Of a stretch of DNA of 64,000 nt, positions 26,072 to 35,913 are shown piece by piece. The DNA is from Methylophilus medardicus (GTDB taxonomy: Bacteria; Pseudomonadota; Gammaproteobacteria; Burkholderiales; Methylophilaceae), in NCBI RefSeq assembly GCF_006363955.1, contig NZ_CP040948.1:2046001-2110000 (forward strand), written 5' to 3'. The translations under genes were made by a program, and so were the position numbers. A model generated the notes under the pieces. It worked only from the letters and a program-made list of their open reading frames with translations. It did no database searches and had not been told where the DNA came from. Numbering within the stretch: the first letter of the stretch is position 1; each line of letters opens with the position of its first letter.

Positions 26072-26377
26072 TTGAGCAAAGACGAGGTCATCGTTGCCGC
26101 CAACGCGATTGCGGCCGCCGCAAATACAGGCTTAGGGGCACTTTATGCCCCGAGCAGGGACAAAGGAGAAGGCTGGCGTAAAACGCGACTGAAATCAGCG
26201 TTTTTTGAAAAACCAGAAGAGGCAAAAAAAGTGGCTTTACAGTTCAATCTAGAAGCGAACGAATTTGCTAAGGTCGCGGCCACTGGCGATGTTGGTCAGA
26301 TCAAGGCGAAATTTGGCAAACTGACACAATCATGCAAGTCTTGCCATGACAGTTTCCGAGAAAAAGATGCAAAATAA
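26072..26377 (+). pseudogene. 5'-truncated cytochrome c'
   Basis: The frame encodes the later helices and heme site (CKSCHDSF, about 88-95) of cytochrome c'. In-frame codons upstream (NLQKIKTQLDNP...) continue the homology-like sequence to about 26030, but there is no ATG or GTG, no signal peptide, and a stop at 25976-25978 inside the UmuD-like operator. The first helix and export signal are missing. The likely cause is replacement of the 5' end when the UmuD-like/hydrolase unit arrived or rearranged. A TTG at 26072 could start a non-exported protein, but a heme-binding c-type domain would then be useless. Confidence 0.75.
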
Positions 26378-26414
26378 CCCTGTATAGTCACATTAACCGA
26401 ATATGATGTTAAAT

Positions 26415-26436
26415 ACGGCTGACGCTTGTCAGCCGT
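26415..26436. other. Perfect 9-bp hairpin before the RND operon
   Basis: ACGGCTGAC-gctt-GTCAGCCGT with no T-run, 60 bp before mdtA. Twenty bases later GTGCACTGCTCAC (26456-26468) repeats exactly a segment at 14305-14317. It might be a terminator without a T-tract or a regulator site. Confidence 0.4.
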
Positions 26437-26496
26437 TGTGCGTGATAAACCCAGCGTGCACTGCTCACCTTTTGCTGTATAACGATTAAATCAAGT

Positions 26497-27861
26497 ATGA
26501 CTTATAAAAAACTCATTCTCACTAGCGCCATTGGTTTGCTTCTGATTGGCGGCGGCACTTGGCTTTGGCAAAAAACCCATCCGCCATCGGCGCAAGCGGC
26601 AGCAGCGGTTGGACGCGAAGGCGGCAGTTCGGATAAAGCTGGGCGTCACGGCGGCCCCGGTGGGGGCAAACGCGGTGGGCATGGCAAATGGGGGGATAAA
26701 CCCTCGCCGGTCACCGCCGCTACTGTCAAGACGGCCGATGTTCCGGTGACGCATACGGCACTCGGCACGGCGATTCCCTCGGCAGTGGTGACCGTCACCA
26801 GCCGCGTGGCGGGCCAATTGATCCAAGTGGGTTTTCAAGAGGGCCAATTGGTCAAACAAGGCCAGTTACTCGCCAAGATTGATCCGCGTCCCTTTGAAAC
26901 GGCCTTGGCACAAATTCAAGGCCAGGCAGTGCGTAACCAAGCCTTACTCAAAAACAGCCAGATCGATCTGGAGCGCTTTAAAACCTTGCAGGCACAAGAT
27001 TCCATCGCCTCACAACAAGTCGATGCACAAGCTTCGTTGGTGCAACAATATCAAGGCACTGTTCAAGCGGACCATGCCTCGGTCGAGAGTGCAAAACTAC
27101 AGCTGGCCTTTACCAATGTTACGGCGCCAGTGAGTGGCCGCATCGGTTTACGTCAAGTAGATAACGGCAACAACATCACCACCACGAACCCGATTGCTGT
27201 GATCAATACCATTCACCCTATTCATGTGGTATTTAACCTGCCTGAAGATAAAATCTCCGCGTTAATTCAGCAGAGCCAGTCCACCTTGGGGACACGCAAA
27301 TTAAAAGTAGAGGCCTGGGATAAAAGTAATACACAACGACTCGCCACCGGCGTGCTGGCCAGCCTCGACAACCAGATTGACACCACCTCTGGCACCCTCA
27401 AACTGAAGGCGGCCTTTTCGAATGAGGATAACCGGCTGTTTCCAAACCAGTTTGTCAATGTCAAACTGTTTAGCGAAACAATTCCGCATGCCAGCGTGAT
27501 TCCGTTAAATGCGTTGCAGCACGGCCCCGATGGCCCTTTTGTGTACATGATTGTTGCAGACGAGCATGGCGACAAGGTGCGCTTGCAACCGGTCACCGTC
27601 GGCCATACCGATGGTGATATTGCGGCCATCACCCACGGCTTAGCATCCGGTGACCGCGTGGTCAGTAGCGGCATAGATAAACTCAAAGACAATGCCAAAG
27701 TGCGCATCAAGGATCCAAACCGCGCATTTGACAAAGAAGCAGGCACTGGGCGTGGCGCGCATCCCCCACGCGAAAACGATGGCGCGGCGCAAGCCTCACC
27801 AGCGAGCACAGCACCTGAGGCTTCTCGTCCGCATCGTCGTCGCCAAGCCGGTGGCGCTTAG
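26497..27861 (+). CDS. mdtA: RND efflux periplasmic adaptor (MdtA type)
   Basis: A 454-residue membrane-fusion protein. An N-terminal anchor (about 5-25) is followed by a low-complexity Gly/Lys linker (about 40-65), the lipoyl/hairpin region (SRVAGQLIQVGFQEGQLVKQ start) and beta-barrel domains, and a Pro/Ala-rich tail. It links the inner-membrane pump to the outer-membrane channel. It is the first gene of a four-gene operon with 18-nt or overlapping spacings. Confidence 0.92.
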   Translation: MTYKKLILTSAIGLLLIGGGTWLWQKTHPPSAQAAAAVGREGGSSDKAGRHGGPGGGKRGGHGKWGDKPSPVTAATVKTADVPVTHTALGTAIPSAVVTVTSRVAGQLIQVGFQEGQLVKQGQLLAKIDPRPFETALAQIQGQAVRNQALLKNSQIDLERFKTLQAQDSIASQQVDAQASLVQQYQGTVQADHASVESAKLQLAFTNVTAPVSGRIGLRQVDNGNNITTTNPIAVINTIHPIHVVFNLPEDKISALIQQSQSTLGTRKLKVEAWDKSNTQRLATGVLASLDNQIDTTSGTLKLKAAFSNEDNRLFPNQFVNVKLFSETIPHASVIPLNALQHGPDGPFVYMIVADEHGDKVRLQPVTVGHTDGDIAAITHGLASGDRVVSSGIDKLKDNAKVRIKDPNRAFDKEAGTGRGAHPPRENDGAAQASPASTAPEASRPHRRRQAGGA

Positions 27862-27879
27862 TCCAACGACAGATAGACC

Positions 27880-30800
27880 ATGAATCCGTCCCGTCTTTTC
27901 ATATTGCGTCCAGTGGCGACGTCATTGTTGATGATCGCCATTTTGCTGGCTGGTATTTTGGCGTATACCCTGCTGCCGAAATCGGCCTTGCCACAGGTCG
28001 ATTATCCGATCATACAAGTGGTGACCTTATACCCGGGCGCCAGCGCTGAAGTCATGGCGATGAATGTGACTTCACCGCTAGAGCGGCAATTTGGCTCCAT
28101 GTCGGGTCTGGCGCATATGTCTTCAGCCAGTTCAGGCGGGGTTTCGGTCATCACACTGCAGTTCAGCTTAAAAAACAGTCTGGATGTGGCGGTGCAATCG
28201 GTGCAAGCCGCCATGAATGCCGCCAGTAGCTTTTTGCCCGCGGATTTACCATCGCCGCCCATTTATAACAAGGTGAACCCTGCCGATGCGCCGGTATTGA
28301 CTTTGGCCGTGACCTCGCAAAGTGTGCCTTTGCCCAAACTACGTGACTTGGTCGATACCCGCATGGCGCAGAAAATTGCCCAAGTCAGTGGCGTTGGCTT
28401 GGTCAGCGTGGATGGTGGACAGAAGCCGGCGATTCGCATTCAAGTCAATCAAACGGCGCTGGCCGCTTATGGCATTGGGCTCAACACCTTACGCACGGTG
28501 ATTGACAGTGCTAACTCCAATCAAGCCAAAGGCAACATCGATGGCCCACTGTTGGCCTATGAGCTAGATGCCAATAGCCAGTTGCTGTCAGCGGAAGAAT
28601 ACCGCAACCTCATTATTGCCAACCTCAACGACCGCCCGGTCAGGTTGCGTGATGTCGCAAAAGTAAAAGAGGCGCAAGAAGATTTATATCTATCCGCCTG
28701 GGCAAACAATACCCCGGCAGTGTTGATCAATATCAAACGCCAGCCGGGTGCCAATGTGATCGAGGTGGTTGACCAGATTCATCAGCGTTTACCTAGCCTG
28801 ACCGCAGGTCTACCAGCGGATGTCACAGTCAAAGAATTGACGAACCGCACGCACACCATCCGCAGCGCGTTGCATGACGTGCAGTTTGAGCTGATGCTGG
28901 CCGTTGGATTGGTGGTCATGGTCATTTTTCTGTTTTTGCGCACCGCAGCAGGCACACTGATTCCGAGCTTGACCGTCCCTTTATCACTGGTGGGGACCTT
29001 TAGTGTGATGTACGCAGCCGGGTTTAGTATCAACAACCTGACTTTAATGGCACTGACCATTGCCACCGGCTTTGTGGTGGATGATGCAATTGTGATGATT
29101 GAAAACATTGCGCGCCACATTGAAGAAGGCGAAACGCCGATGAATGCTGCGCTCAAAGGGGCGCGCCAAATTGGCTTTACCATCATTTCACTGACCTTTT
29201 CGCTGATCGCGGTATTGATTCCATTGTTGTTTATGGGCGATGTGATTGGCCGCTTGTTCCGCGAGTTTGCTGTCACTTTGGCCGTGGCCATTCTCATCTC
29301 TGCCGTGGTATCACTCACCCTGACCCCCATGTTGTGCGCCAGATTACTGAAGGCAACCCCACCAGCGCAAGCGCAGCGTCCCTCGCTCAGCGACCGTATC
29401 ATCGCGTTGTATGGCAAGTGGCTGACGGTAGCATTGCGGCACCAAGGGTGGGTGTTGTTCATCGCAGCACTCTCGCTGGGGCTGACCGTGGCGCTCACTG
29501 TGATCATCCCCAAGAGCTTGTTCCCCACACAAGATACCGGCTTTATTCAAGTGATCACCGAAGCGGATGGGGCAGACGCCTTTCAGGTAGTGAGCCGCAA
29601 GCAGCAAGCGGTGGTATCTGCCATTTTGCGCGATCCGGATGTGGAGAGTGTTTCTTCGTTGGCGGGCGTTGATGGCGTGAATACCACCCACAATAGTGGT
29701 CGCTTACTGGTGAATCTGAAGCCTTATCCGCAACGTGCAGTGTCTGCCAGTGAAGTGATTACCCGACTGCAGCACCGGCTCGAAAACAAAACGCCGCTCA
29801 AAATTTATATGCAGCCGGTGCAGGACTTAACCCTGTCTGATCGGATCAGCCGCACGCAGTATCAATATTTGCTCACCAGCACAGACCCGGACGCACTAGA
29901 CGAGGCGCTGCCAGAAATGATGCAGCAGCTTGAGGCATTGCCGCAACTTGAAAAAGTGAGCCACAACCGGCATGAAGATGGTTTACGGGCAGCGATTATG
30001 GTCGACCGCGATAACGCGGGGCGGCTAGGGATTACCATGGCCGATGTCGACAATGCCCTGTATAGCGCGTTTGGCCAACGCATGATCAGCACGATTTTCA
30101 CCCAAGCCAATCAGTACCGCGTGATTCTGGAGGCGCAACCCGCGCCGCAACCAGGTTTGCTGTCGCTGGAGCAAGTATTTGTCACCAGCAACACCGGCCG
30201 ACAGGTGCCCCTAAGCAGTATCGCGACCATTAGCGAGCAAGCAAGTGCACTGGTGGTGAACCGCGAAGACCAATTGCCTTCGGTAGAAATCGGTTTTAAT
30301 CTTGCCCCCGGTTACGCGCTCGGCGATGCGGTGTCCGCCATTGAGCAAGTCAAACAGCGCATGCAATTTCCGGCCACGATCATCAGCCGCTTTCAGGGCG
30401 CGGCCGCTGCCTTTAACACGGCGCTCGGCAATGAGTTATTTCTGATGCTGGCTGCGATTCTCACCATGTATATTGTGCTCGGCATCTTGTATGAGAGTTA
30501 TATCCATCCGCTCACCATCCTCTCCACCCTCCCTTCGGCCGGCGTAGGCGCCTTGCTTGGGCTGATGCTGACACAACACCCGCTGAGTGTGATTGCCATT
30601 ATCGGGATTATTCTGTTGATTGGCATTGTGCAAAAAAATGCCATCATGATGATTGACTTTGCACTCGAAGCGGAACGTCAGCACGGCAAGTCGCCGCAAG
30701 AGGCGATTTATCAGGCTTGCTTGCTGCGTTTTAGACCCATTTTAATGACAACTTTAGCGGCGCTACTCAGTGCGGTGCCGTTGGTGACGGGAGACGGCCC

Positions 30801-30963
30801 CGGGGCAGAGTTGCGCGCACCGCTGGGCATCGCCATGATTGGTGGCCTGCTCTTGAGCCAGTTACTGACCCTGTTTACCACGCCAGTCATCTATTTAACC
30901 TTTGATCGGCTATCGCGCGCAGTGCGGCGCGACACTGCGGCCACCCAAGGCTTGGCAAAATGA
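27880..30963 (+). CDS. mdtB: RND efflux permease (MdtB type)
   Basis: A 1027-residue inner-membrane pump with the RND layout: 12 TM helices and two large periplasmic loops. It starts [17 protein letters not shown]. The TM4 proton-relay motif is intact, [11 protein letters not shown] (about 398-408). It overlaps the next permease gene by 4 nt. Two permeases side by side are characteristic of MdtBC heteromultimers, which by family export bile salts and other hydrophobic compounds. Confidence 0.93.
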   Translation: MNPSRLFILRPVATSLLMIAILLAGILAYTLLPKSALPQVDYPIIQVVTLYPGASAEVMAMNVTSPLERQFGSMSGLAHMSSASSGGVSVITLQFSLKNSLDVAVQSVQAAMNAASSFLPADLPSPPIYNKVNPADAPVLTLAVTSQSVPLPKLRDLVDTRMAQKIAQVSGVGLVSVDGGQKPAIRIQVNQTALAAYGIGLNTLRTVIDSANSNQAKGNIDGPLLAYELDANSQLLSAEEYRNLIIANLNDRPVRLRDVAKVKEAQEDLYLSAWANNTPAVLINIKRQPGANVIEVVDQIHQRLPSLTAGLPADVTVKELTNRTHTIRSALHDVQFELMLAVGLVVMVIFLFLRTAAGTLIPSLTVPLSLVGTFSVMYAAGFSINNLTLMALTIATGFVVDDAIVMIENIARHIEEGETPMNAALKGARQIGFTIISLTFSLIAVLIPLLFMGDVIGRLFREFAVTLAVAILISAVVSLTLTPMLCARLLKATPPAQAQRPSLSDRIIALYGKWLTVALRHQGWVLFIAALSLGLTVALTVIIPKSLFPTQDTGFIQVITEADGADAFQVVSRKQQAVVSAILRDPDVESVSSLAGVDGVNTTHNSGRLLVNLKPYPQRAVSASEVITRLQHRLENKTPLKIYMQPVQDLTLSDRISRTQYQYLLTSTDPDALDEALPEMMQQLEALPQLEKVSHNRHEDGLRAAIMVDRDNAGRLGITMADVDNALYSAFGQRMISTIFTQANQYRVILEAQPAPQPGLLSLEQVFVTSNTGRQVPLSSIATISEQASALVVNREDQLPSVEIGFNLAPGYALGDAVSAIEQVKQRMQFPATIISRFQGAAAAFNTALGNELFLMLAAILTMYIVLGILYESYIHPLTILSTLPSAGVGALLGLMLTQHPLSVIAIIGIILLIGIVQKNAIMMIDFALEAERQHGKSPQEAIYQACLLRFRPILMTTLAALLSAVPLVTGDGPGAELRAPLGIAMIGGLLLSQLLTLFTTPVIYLTFDRLSRAVRRDTAATQGLAK

Positions 30964-33900
30964 ACTGGTTAACGCTCTTTTTACGGCGCCCGGTGGCCAC
31001 CAGCCTTCTGGCACTGGCGATTGCACTGCCCGGCGTCGCGTCCTACTTTGCCTTACCGATTGCCTCCCTGCCGCAAGTCGAGATGCCGAGTATCGATGTC
31101 TACGCCCGCTTGCCGGGCGCCAGTGCGGAAACCATGGCTGCGGCTGTCGCCTCACCACTGGAGCGCTCATTGGGCAACATTGCCGGCGTCAACGAAATGA
31201 CCTCCAGCAGCAGCAAAGGCCAAACCAGAGTCAGTCTACAGTTCGACTTGGGACGTAACGCCGATGGCGCGGCGCGAGATGTGCAAGCGGCGATTAATGC
31301 AGCAGTGCCCTTGCTGCCTGCGGGGATGCAAAGCAACCCCACCTGGCGCAAAAGTGGCCCTACCATGATCATGCATGTGGCCCTCACCTCCGATCGATAC
31401 AGCCAACGCGAGCTGTATGACTTTGCATCCACCTTGATCGGCCAGCGTATCTCACAGGTGGATGGCGTGGGTCAGGTCAATATCAATGGCAGTGCACTGC
31501 GCGCGGTTCGGGTAGAGGTCAACCCACTCACAGCCAATCAATATGGCGTGAGTCTCGACCAAGTGCGCATGGTCATTGCCAACACGAATGCACACCTGCC
31601 AAAGGGCTTTATTGAAAACGCCAGCAAACGCTGGCAGCTGGATGTGAATGACAGTGACCATCAAGCGTCTGACTTCACTGACCTGATTGTGGCTTGGCGC
31701 AATGGGGCGCCGATTCGGCTGCGCGATATTGCAAATGTCACCGACTCGGTGCAAGAGTTGCGTAGCGCCGGTAGCGTCAATGGCAAACCTGGCGTGGTGA
31801 TTTCAATTAACAACATCCCCGGTGCCAATATTGTGGCAACGGTCGACGGCATCAATGCCCTGTTACCGCGCCTCAAGCCGTTATTGCCGCCCGGCGTCAG
31901 CATGGAGGTGCTCATCGACAGAAGCACCATCGTGCGCGAATCGCTGCATGAAGTGCAACGCACCCTGTTAATCTCTATCGCACTGGTCATTTTGGTGACC
32001 TTTGTCTTCTTGCGCAGTGGTCGGGCAGCCCTGATCCCCAGCATTGCCATCCCCATCTCGCTAGCGGGCACATTAACCGTGGTCTATCTATGTGGGTTCA
32101 GTTTGAACAACCTAACTCTGATGGCGCTTATTATTGCCACTGGCTTTGTGGTGGATGATGCGATTGTGGTGGTTGAAAACACGGCCAGACATATTGAAGA
32201 TGGCATGCAGCCCTTGGCTGCCGCACGGCAGGCAGTGCACGAAGTGTCGTTCACCATTATCGCCATGAGCCTGTCATTAATTGCAGCATTTATTCCCCTG
32301 CTGTTTATGGATGGGGTGGTGGGGCGGATGTTTCGCGAGTTTTCGATCACGCTGGCCGCGACGGTGCTGATCTCGCTACTGGTGTCATTAACACTCACTC
32401 CGGTGCTCGCTTCACGCTGGCTCAAACCGCGCCGTGCCAGCCAGTCAGACAGCAAACTGGCGCACATATTCGCCTGGCCTCAGCAAGCGTATGCCCAAGC
32501 CTTACGCTGGAGTATGCGTCATGCTTGGTTGATACTCACCTTGTTTGTCCTCGCGATTGCCAGCAATGTCTACTTGTATGCCATGGTGCCCAAGGGCTTT
32601 TTTCCGCTGCAAGACACTGGCCGACTGCAAGGTAGTTTTGAGGGCGATCAGAACCTGTCTTTTTGGGCCATGCGTGACAAGGTTGACCAGTTTATGCGCA
32701 TCATTGCCCGTGATCCCGATATTGATGCCTACTATGAATATACCGGCGGCTTTGGCGGTGGGCAATCCAACACCGGCATGCTCAATGCGCGCCTTAAACC
32801 CCGCGCGCAACGCGATGTCTCGGCGCAAGAAGTGGTAGACAGGTTACGTCCACAACTTGAGCGTGTCGCTGGCGCATCGCTACGCATCCGGCCACAGCAA
32901 GAGTTCAATATCGGCTTGCGTCCGGGCGCAGCCGAATTTCAATACACACTGCTATCGAGTAGCATCGAGGACCTGCGGCTGATCTCGCCCAAATTACGTG
33001 ATGCCATGGCAAAGTTGCCACAATTGTCCGACGTCAGTAGTGATGCGCAAGACAAAGGCTTGCAGACGAAACTGGTGGTAGACCGTGATGCAGCCACCCG
33101 ACTGGGCGTGACCCAACAACAGATTGATGCCGCGTTGAATAATGCTTTTGGTCAACGGCAGGTTTCCACGATTTATGAACCATTGAACCAATATTTTGTA
33201 GTGCTCACAGTGGCGCCAAAATTTGCGCAAGGCCCTGAATCATTACAGAATATTTATCTTAATAGTGCGCAAAACCAGCGCATTCCTTTGGCTAGCCTGG
33301 CGCATTGGGAGATGGTCAATACCCCGCTGGCGGTCAATCATGAAGGTCAGTTTGCCGCAGCGACCATTTCATTCAATTTGGCCCAAGGCTATGCCCTTGA
33401 TGCGGCCAGCCAAGCCATTGAAACCGCCTTTACTGCGCTGAATCCACCCGAGACGATTCATGGGAGTTTTTCAGGCAAAGCCAAAGCATTCCAAGAATCC
33501 ATGGACAGCCAGCCTTGGTTGATTCTCACGGCCCTGATTGCCATCTACATTGTGCTGGGTATGCTTTACGAGAGTTTGATTCATCCGTTAACCATCCTCT
33601 CCACGCTGCCCTCTGCCGGCATCGGCGCCCTGTTGGCCTTGCTTTGGCTTGACAGCGAGCTAACGATTATCGCCATGATCGGCATCGTGCTGCTCATTGG
33701 CATCGTCATGAAAAATGCCATTATTATGATTGATGCCGCGTTGTATATCCGTCGCGAACAAGGTCTGAGCGCTGAGGCAGCGATTTTTCAGGCAGCCCTG
33801 CAGCGTTTACGCCCCATTCTGATGACCACCTTTGCTGCCGTACTCGGTGCAGTGCCGCTGTTATTAGGTGTCGGTGATGGGGCTGAAATCCGACAACCAC

Positions 33901-34058
33901 TGGGTATTTCAATTGTAGGCGGTCTGCTGGTGGGACAATTACTGACCTTATTCACTACCCCGGTCGTCTACCTTTTCCTAGACAAGCTTGGCCGAGTGGT
34001 GACGTCTTACTTCTCGTCAAAGTCCCCTTATTCTTCTTCAAAAATAACGCCAGTATGA
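30960..34058 (+). CDS. mdtC: RND efflux permease (MdtC type)
   Basis: A 1032-residue partner of MdtB, beginning [19 protein letters not shown]. The TM4 relay [11 protein letters not shown] is present, and the C-terminal TM block ([19 protein letters not shown]) matches that of MdtB. Overlap of 4 nt on both sides implies coupled translation of permeases and outer-membrane factor. Confidence 0.93.
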   Translation: MNWLTLFLRRPVATSLLALAIALPGVASYFALPIASLPQVEMPSIDVYARLPGASAETMAAAVASPLERSLGNIAGVNEMTSSSSKGQTRVSLQFDLGRNADGAARDVQAAINAAVPLLPAGMQSNPTWRKSGPTMIMHVALTSDRYSQRELYDFASTLIGQRISQVDGVGQVNINGSALRAVRVEVNPLTANQYGVSLDQVRMVIANTNAHLPKGFIENASKRWQLDVNDSDHQASDFTDLIVAWRNGAPIRLRDIANVTDSVQELRSAGSVNGKPGVVISINNIPGANIVATVDGINALLPRLKPLLPPGVSMEVLIDRSTIVRESLHEVQRTLLISIALVILVTFVFLRSGRAALIPSIAIPISLAGTLTVVYLCGFSLNNLTLMALIIATGFVVDDAIVVVENTARHIEDGMQPLAAARQAVHEVSFTIIAMSLSLIAAFIPLLFMDGVVGRMFREFSITLAATVLISLLVSLTLTPVLASRWLKPRRASQSDSKLAHIFAWPQQAYAQALRWSMRHAWLILTLFVLAIASNVYLYAMVPKGFFPLQDTGRLQGSFEGDQNLSFWAMRDKVDQFMRIIARDPDIDAYYEYTGGFGGGQSNTGMLNARLKPRAQRDVSAQEVVDRLRPQLERVAGASLRIRPQQEFNIGLRPGAAEFQYTLLSSSIEDLRLISPKLRDAMAKLPQLSDVSSDAQDKGLQTKLVVDRDAATRLGVTQQQIDAALNNAFGQRQVSTIYEPLNQYFVVLTVAPKFAQGPESLQNIYLNSAQNQRIPLASLAHWEMVNTPLAVNHEGQFAAATISFNLAQGYALDAASQAIETAFTALNPPETIHGSFSGKAKAFQESMDSQPWLILTALIAIYIVLGMLYESLIHPLTILSTLPSAGIGALLALLWLDSELTIIAMIGIVLLIGIVMKNAIIMIDAALYIRREQGLSAEAAIFQAALQRLRPILMTTFAAVLGAVPLLLGVGDGAEIRQPLGISIVGGLLVGQLLTLFTTPVVYLFLDKLGRVVTSYFSSKSPYSSSKITPV

Positions 34059-35464
34059 ATGCCATTAAACCCCTGATTTTGATCACCATCGGCCTACTCG
34101 CGAACGGTTGCAGTGTGTGGGAAGCCTACACGCGGCCCAGTCTCAACCTGCCAACGCAATATAAAGAGGCGCATGATGTATCGGGTTGGAAAACCGCAGC
34201 GCCCAGCCAGCCCGAGGTCACCGCATCTTGGTGGAGCGCCTATGCAGATCCGCAGCTAATGGCTTTATTAACGCAGGCCAATCAGGCGAATTTTTCAATT
34301 CAAATCGCTGAGGCGAATTATCGGCAAGGCATTGCCTTGGCACGCGCCAGCCGCGCGCCATTATTGCCCGCCATCAATGGGCAAGCCGGAGCTGTGCGCG
34401 GCCAAACCGGCAATAACGGTGCCAATTCCGAACTGAGTTTGGGCGTCAATGCCAGTTGGGAAATGGATTTATGGGGCAGGATACGCAACAGCATCCTTGC
34501 CGGCGAAGCCAATGCTGACGCCACGGCCTCAGATTTGGCTGCGGTGAAATTATCTGTCCAGTCAGCGCTTGCGCAAACCTACTTTCAGTTGCGTATTTTG
34601 GACTCACAAAAGCAATTACTCGACAGCACCGCGCAGAGCTTTGAACGCTCGCTCAAGCTCACCGTCAATCGTTATAACGTGGGCTTGGCCTCTCGTACCG
34701 AAATTGCGCAGGCCGAAACACAACTCAGAAATACGCTGACACAAGCCATAGACATTACCGCCTCACGTGCGCAACTTGAGCATGCCATCGCGGTGCTGAT
34801 CGGTCAGACGCCCGCTGCGCTGACCATTCCATCCACACCCTATGGCAATGTGACCAACATTAGCTTTCCGGTCACCAACGCCAGCTTACCGGCCACGCTG
34901 CTAGAGCGCCGCCCAGACATTGCGGCAGCTGAGCGCCGGGTTGCCCAAGCCAATGCGCAAATTGGGGTCGCCAGAGCGGCTTTATTTCCGACATTATCCT
35001 TAGGGGCTGCATTCGGTTACAGCAACGACAGCCTCGGTAACTTACTCTCGCTACCGAATCGGTTGTGGTCGCTCGGTCCGACCTTGGCCGGCCCAATCTT
35101 TGATAACCAGTTGCGAAAGTCGCAAACCGACGCAGCGATTGCCCGGTATGATGCAACGGTCGCCAGCTATAAACAAACCGTGATCAGCGGTGTGCGTGAG
35201 GTCGAGGACAACTTGGCCTTATTAAGAATCTTAGAAGCCGAAGCCATCGAACAAGCGGCTGCAGTCAAGTTTGCGCGTGAGGCAGTGGTGCAAACGGAGA
35301 ACCGTTACCGGGCCGGGATTAGTGAGTATCAAAGCGTGGTCATCGTGCAGTCCACCCTGCTCACCGCAGAGCGTAATCTGTTGTCGATTACCGGCAGAAG
35401 ATTGAATGCCTCCGTAGCCTTAATGATTGCCTTGGGCGGCGAATATCCATCGGCTGCGAGGTAA
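34055..35464 (+). CDS. Outer-membrane efflux lipoprotein (NodT family)
   Basis: A 469-residue TolC-like channel with a lipobox near residue 19 (LLANGC). Two OEP repeats are visible, with typical SWEMDLWGRIRNS and LLERRPDIAAAERRV segments. It completes the MdtABC pump, and probably serves the second RND system (38.6-42.9 kb), which has no channel gene of its own; that sharing is inference. Confidence 0.92.
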   Translation: MNAIKPLILITIGLLANGCSVWEAYTRPSLNLPTQYKEAHDVSGWKTAAPSQPEVTASWWSAYADPQLMALLTQANQANFSIQIAEANYRQGIALARASRAPLLPAINGQAGAVRGQTGNNGANSELSLGVNASWEMDLWGRIRNSILAGEANADATASDLAAVKLSVQSALAQTYFQLRILDSQKQLLDSTAQSFERSLKLTVNRYNVGLASRTEIAQAETQLRNTLTQAIDITASRAQLEHAIAVLIGQTPAALTIPSTPYGNVTNISFPVTNASLPATLLERRPDIAAAERRVAQANAQIGVARAALFPTLSLGAAFGYSNDSLGNLLSLPNRLWSLGPTLAGPIFDNQLRKSQTDAAIARYDATVASYKQTVISGVREVEDNLALLRILEAEAIEQAAAVKFAREAVVQTENRYRAGISEYQSVVIVQSTLLTAERNLLSITGRRLNASVALMIALGGEYPSAAR

Positions 35465-35632
35465 ACCGCTGCGCTTTACGCCATACTGGCGCGGCCACCT
35501 GTGCATGGGAGGCGGATGGGCCAGCGCCGTAGGTCCATTCTGACCTACATTCCAGACCATGCCCGATGCGCCCACCCCCATCCAGCGTTTAAGATGTGTC
35601 CATGTTCAACGCTGTGACGAAAGGTCCAACCC

Positions 35633-35806
35633 ATGCTTTATTATGCGCTGCTGTTTCTGGTGATTTCTTTTATTGCTGGTATGCTCGGTTTTAGAGGCCT
35701 TGAGTCTGGTGCTGCCACCATTTCAAAAGTATTTTTCTTTATTTTCCTGCTGATGGCGATTGGTATTGTGCTGGCCGCCGTGCTCGGTATTAGCTTGTTT
35801 GCCTAA
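35633..35806 (+). CDS. DUF1328/YtjA-like small membrane protein
   Basis: A 57-residue protein with two TM helices (MLYYALLFLVISFIAGMLGF and a C-terminal FLLMAIGIVLAAVLGI). The GxRG-type turn between helices and the length match the DUF1328/YtjA family, which is widespread and of unknown function. A terminator follows. Confidence 0.75.
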   Translation: MLYYALLFLVISFIAGMLGFRGLESGAATISKVFFFIFLLMAIGIVLAAVLGISLFA

Positions 35807-35840
35807 CGCGGCGAGCAAAGTGGTCACCTTGTTCTAGCCA

Positions 35841-35874
35841 AAAACGCATCTTGCTCGCGCGCATGATGCGTTTT
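35841..35874 (+). terminator. Intrinsic terminator
   Basis: AAAACGCATC (35841-35850) and GATGCGTTTT (35865-35874) form a 10-bp stem ending in T residues, just after the DUF1328-like gene. Confidence 0.75.
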
Positions 35875-35913
35875 ATTCTTTACGCTGATGCACAATCACG
35901 GCGATAATATTTT

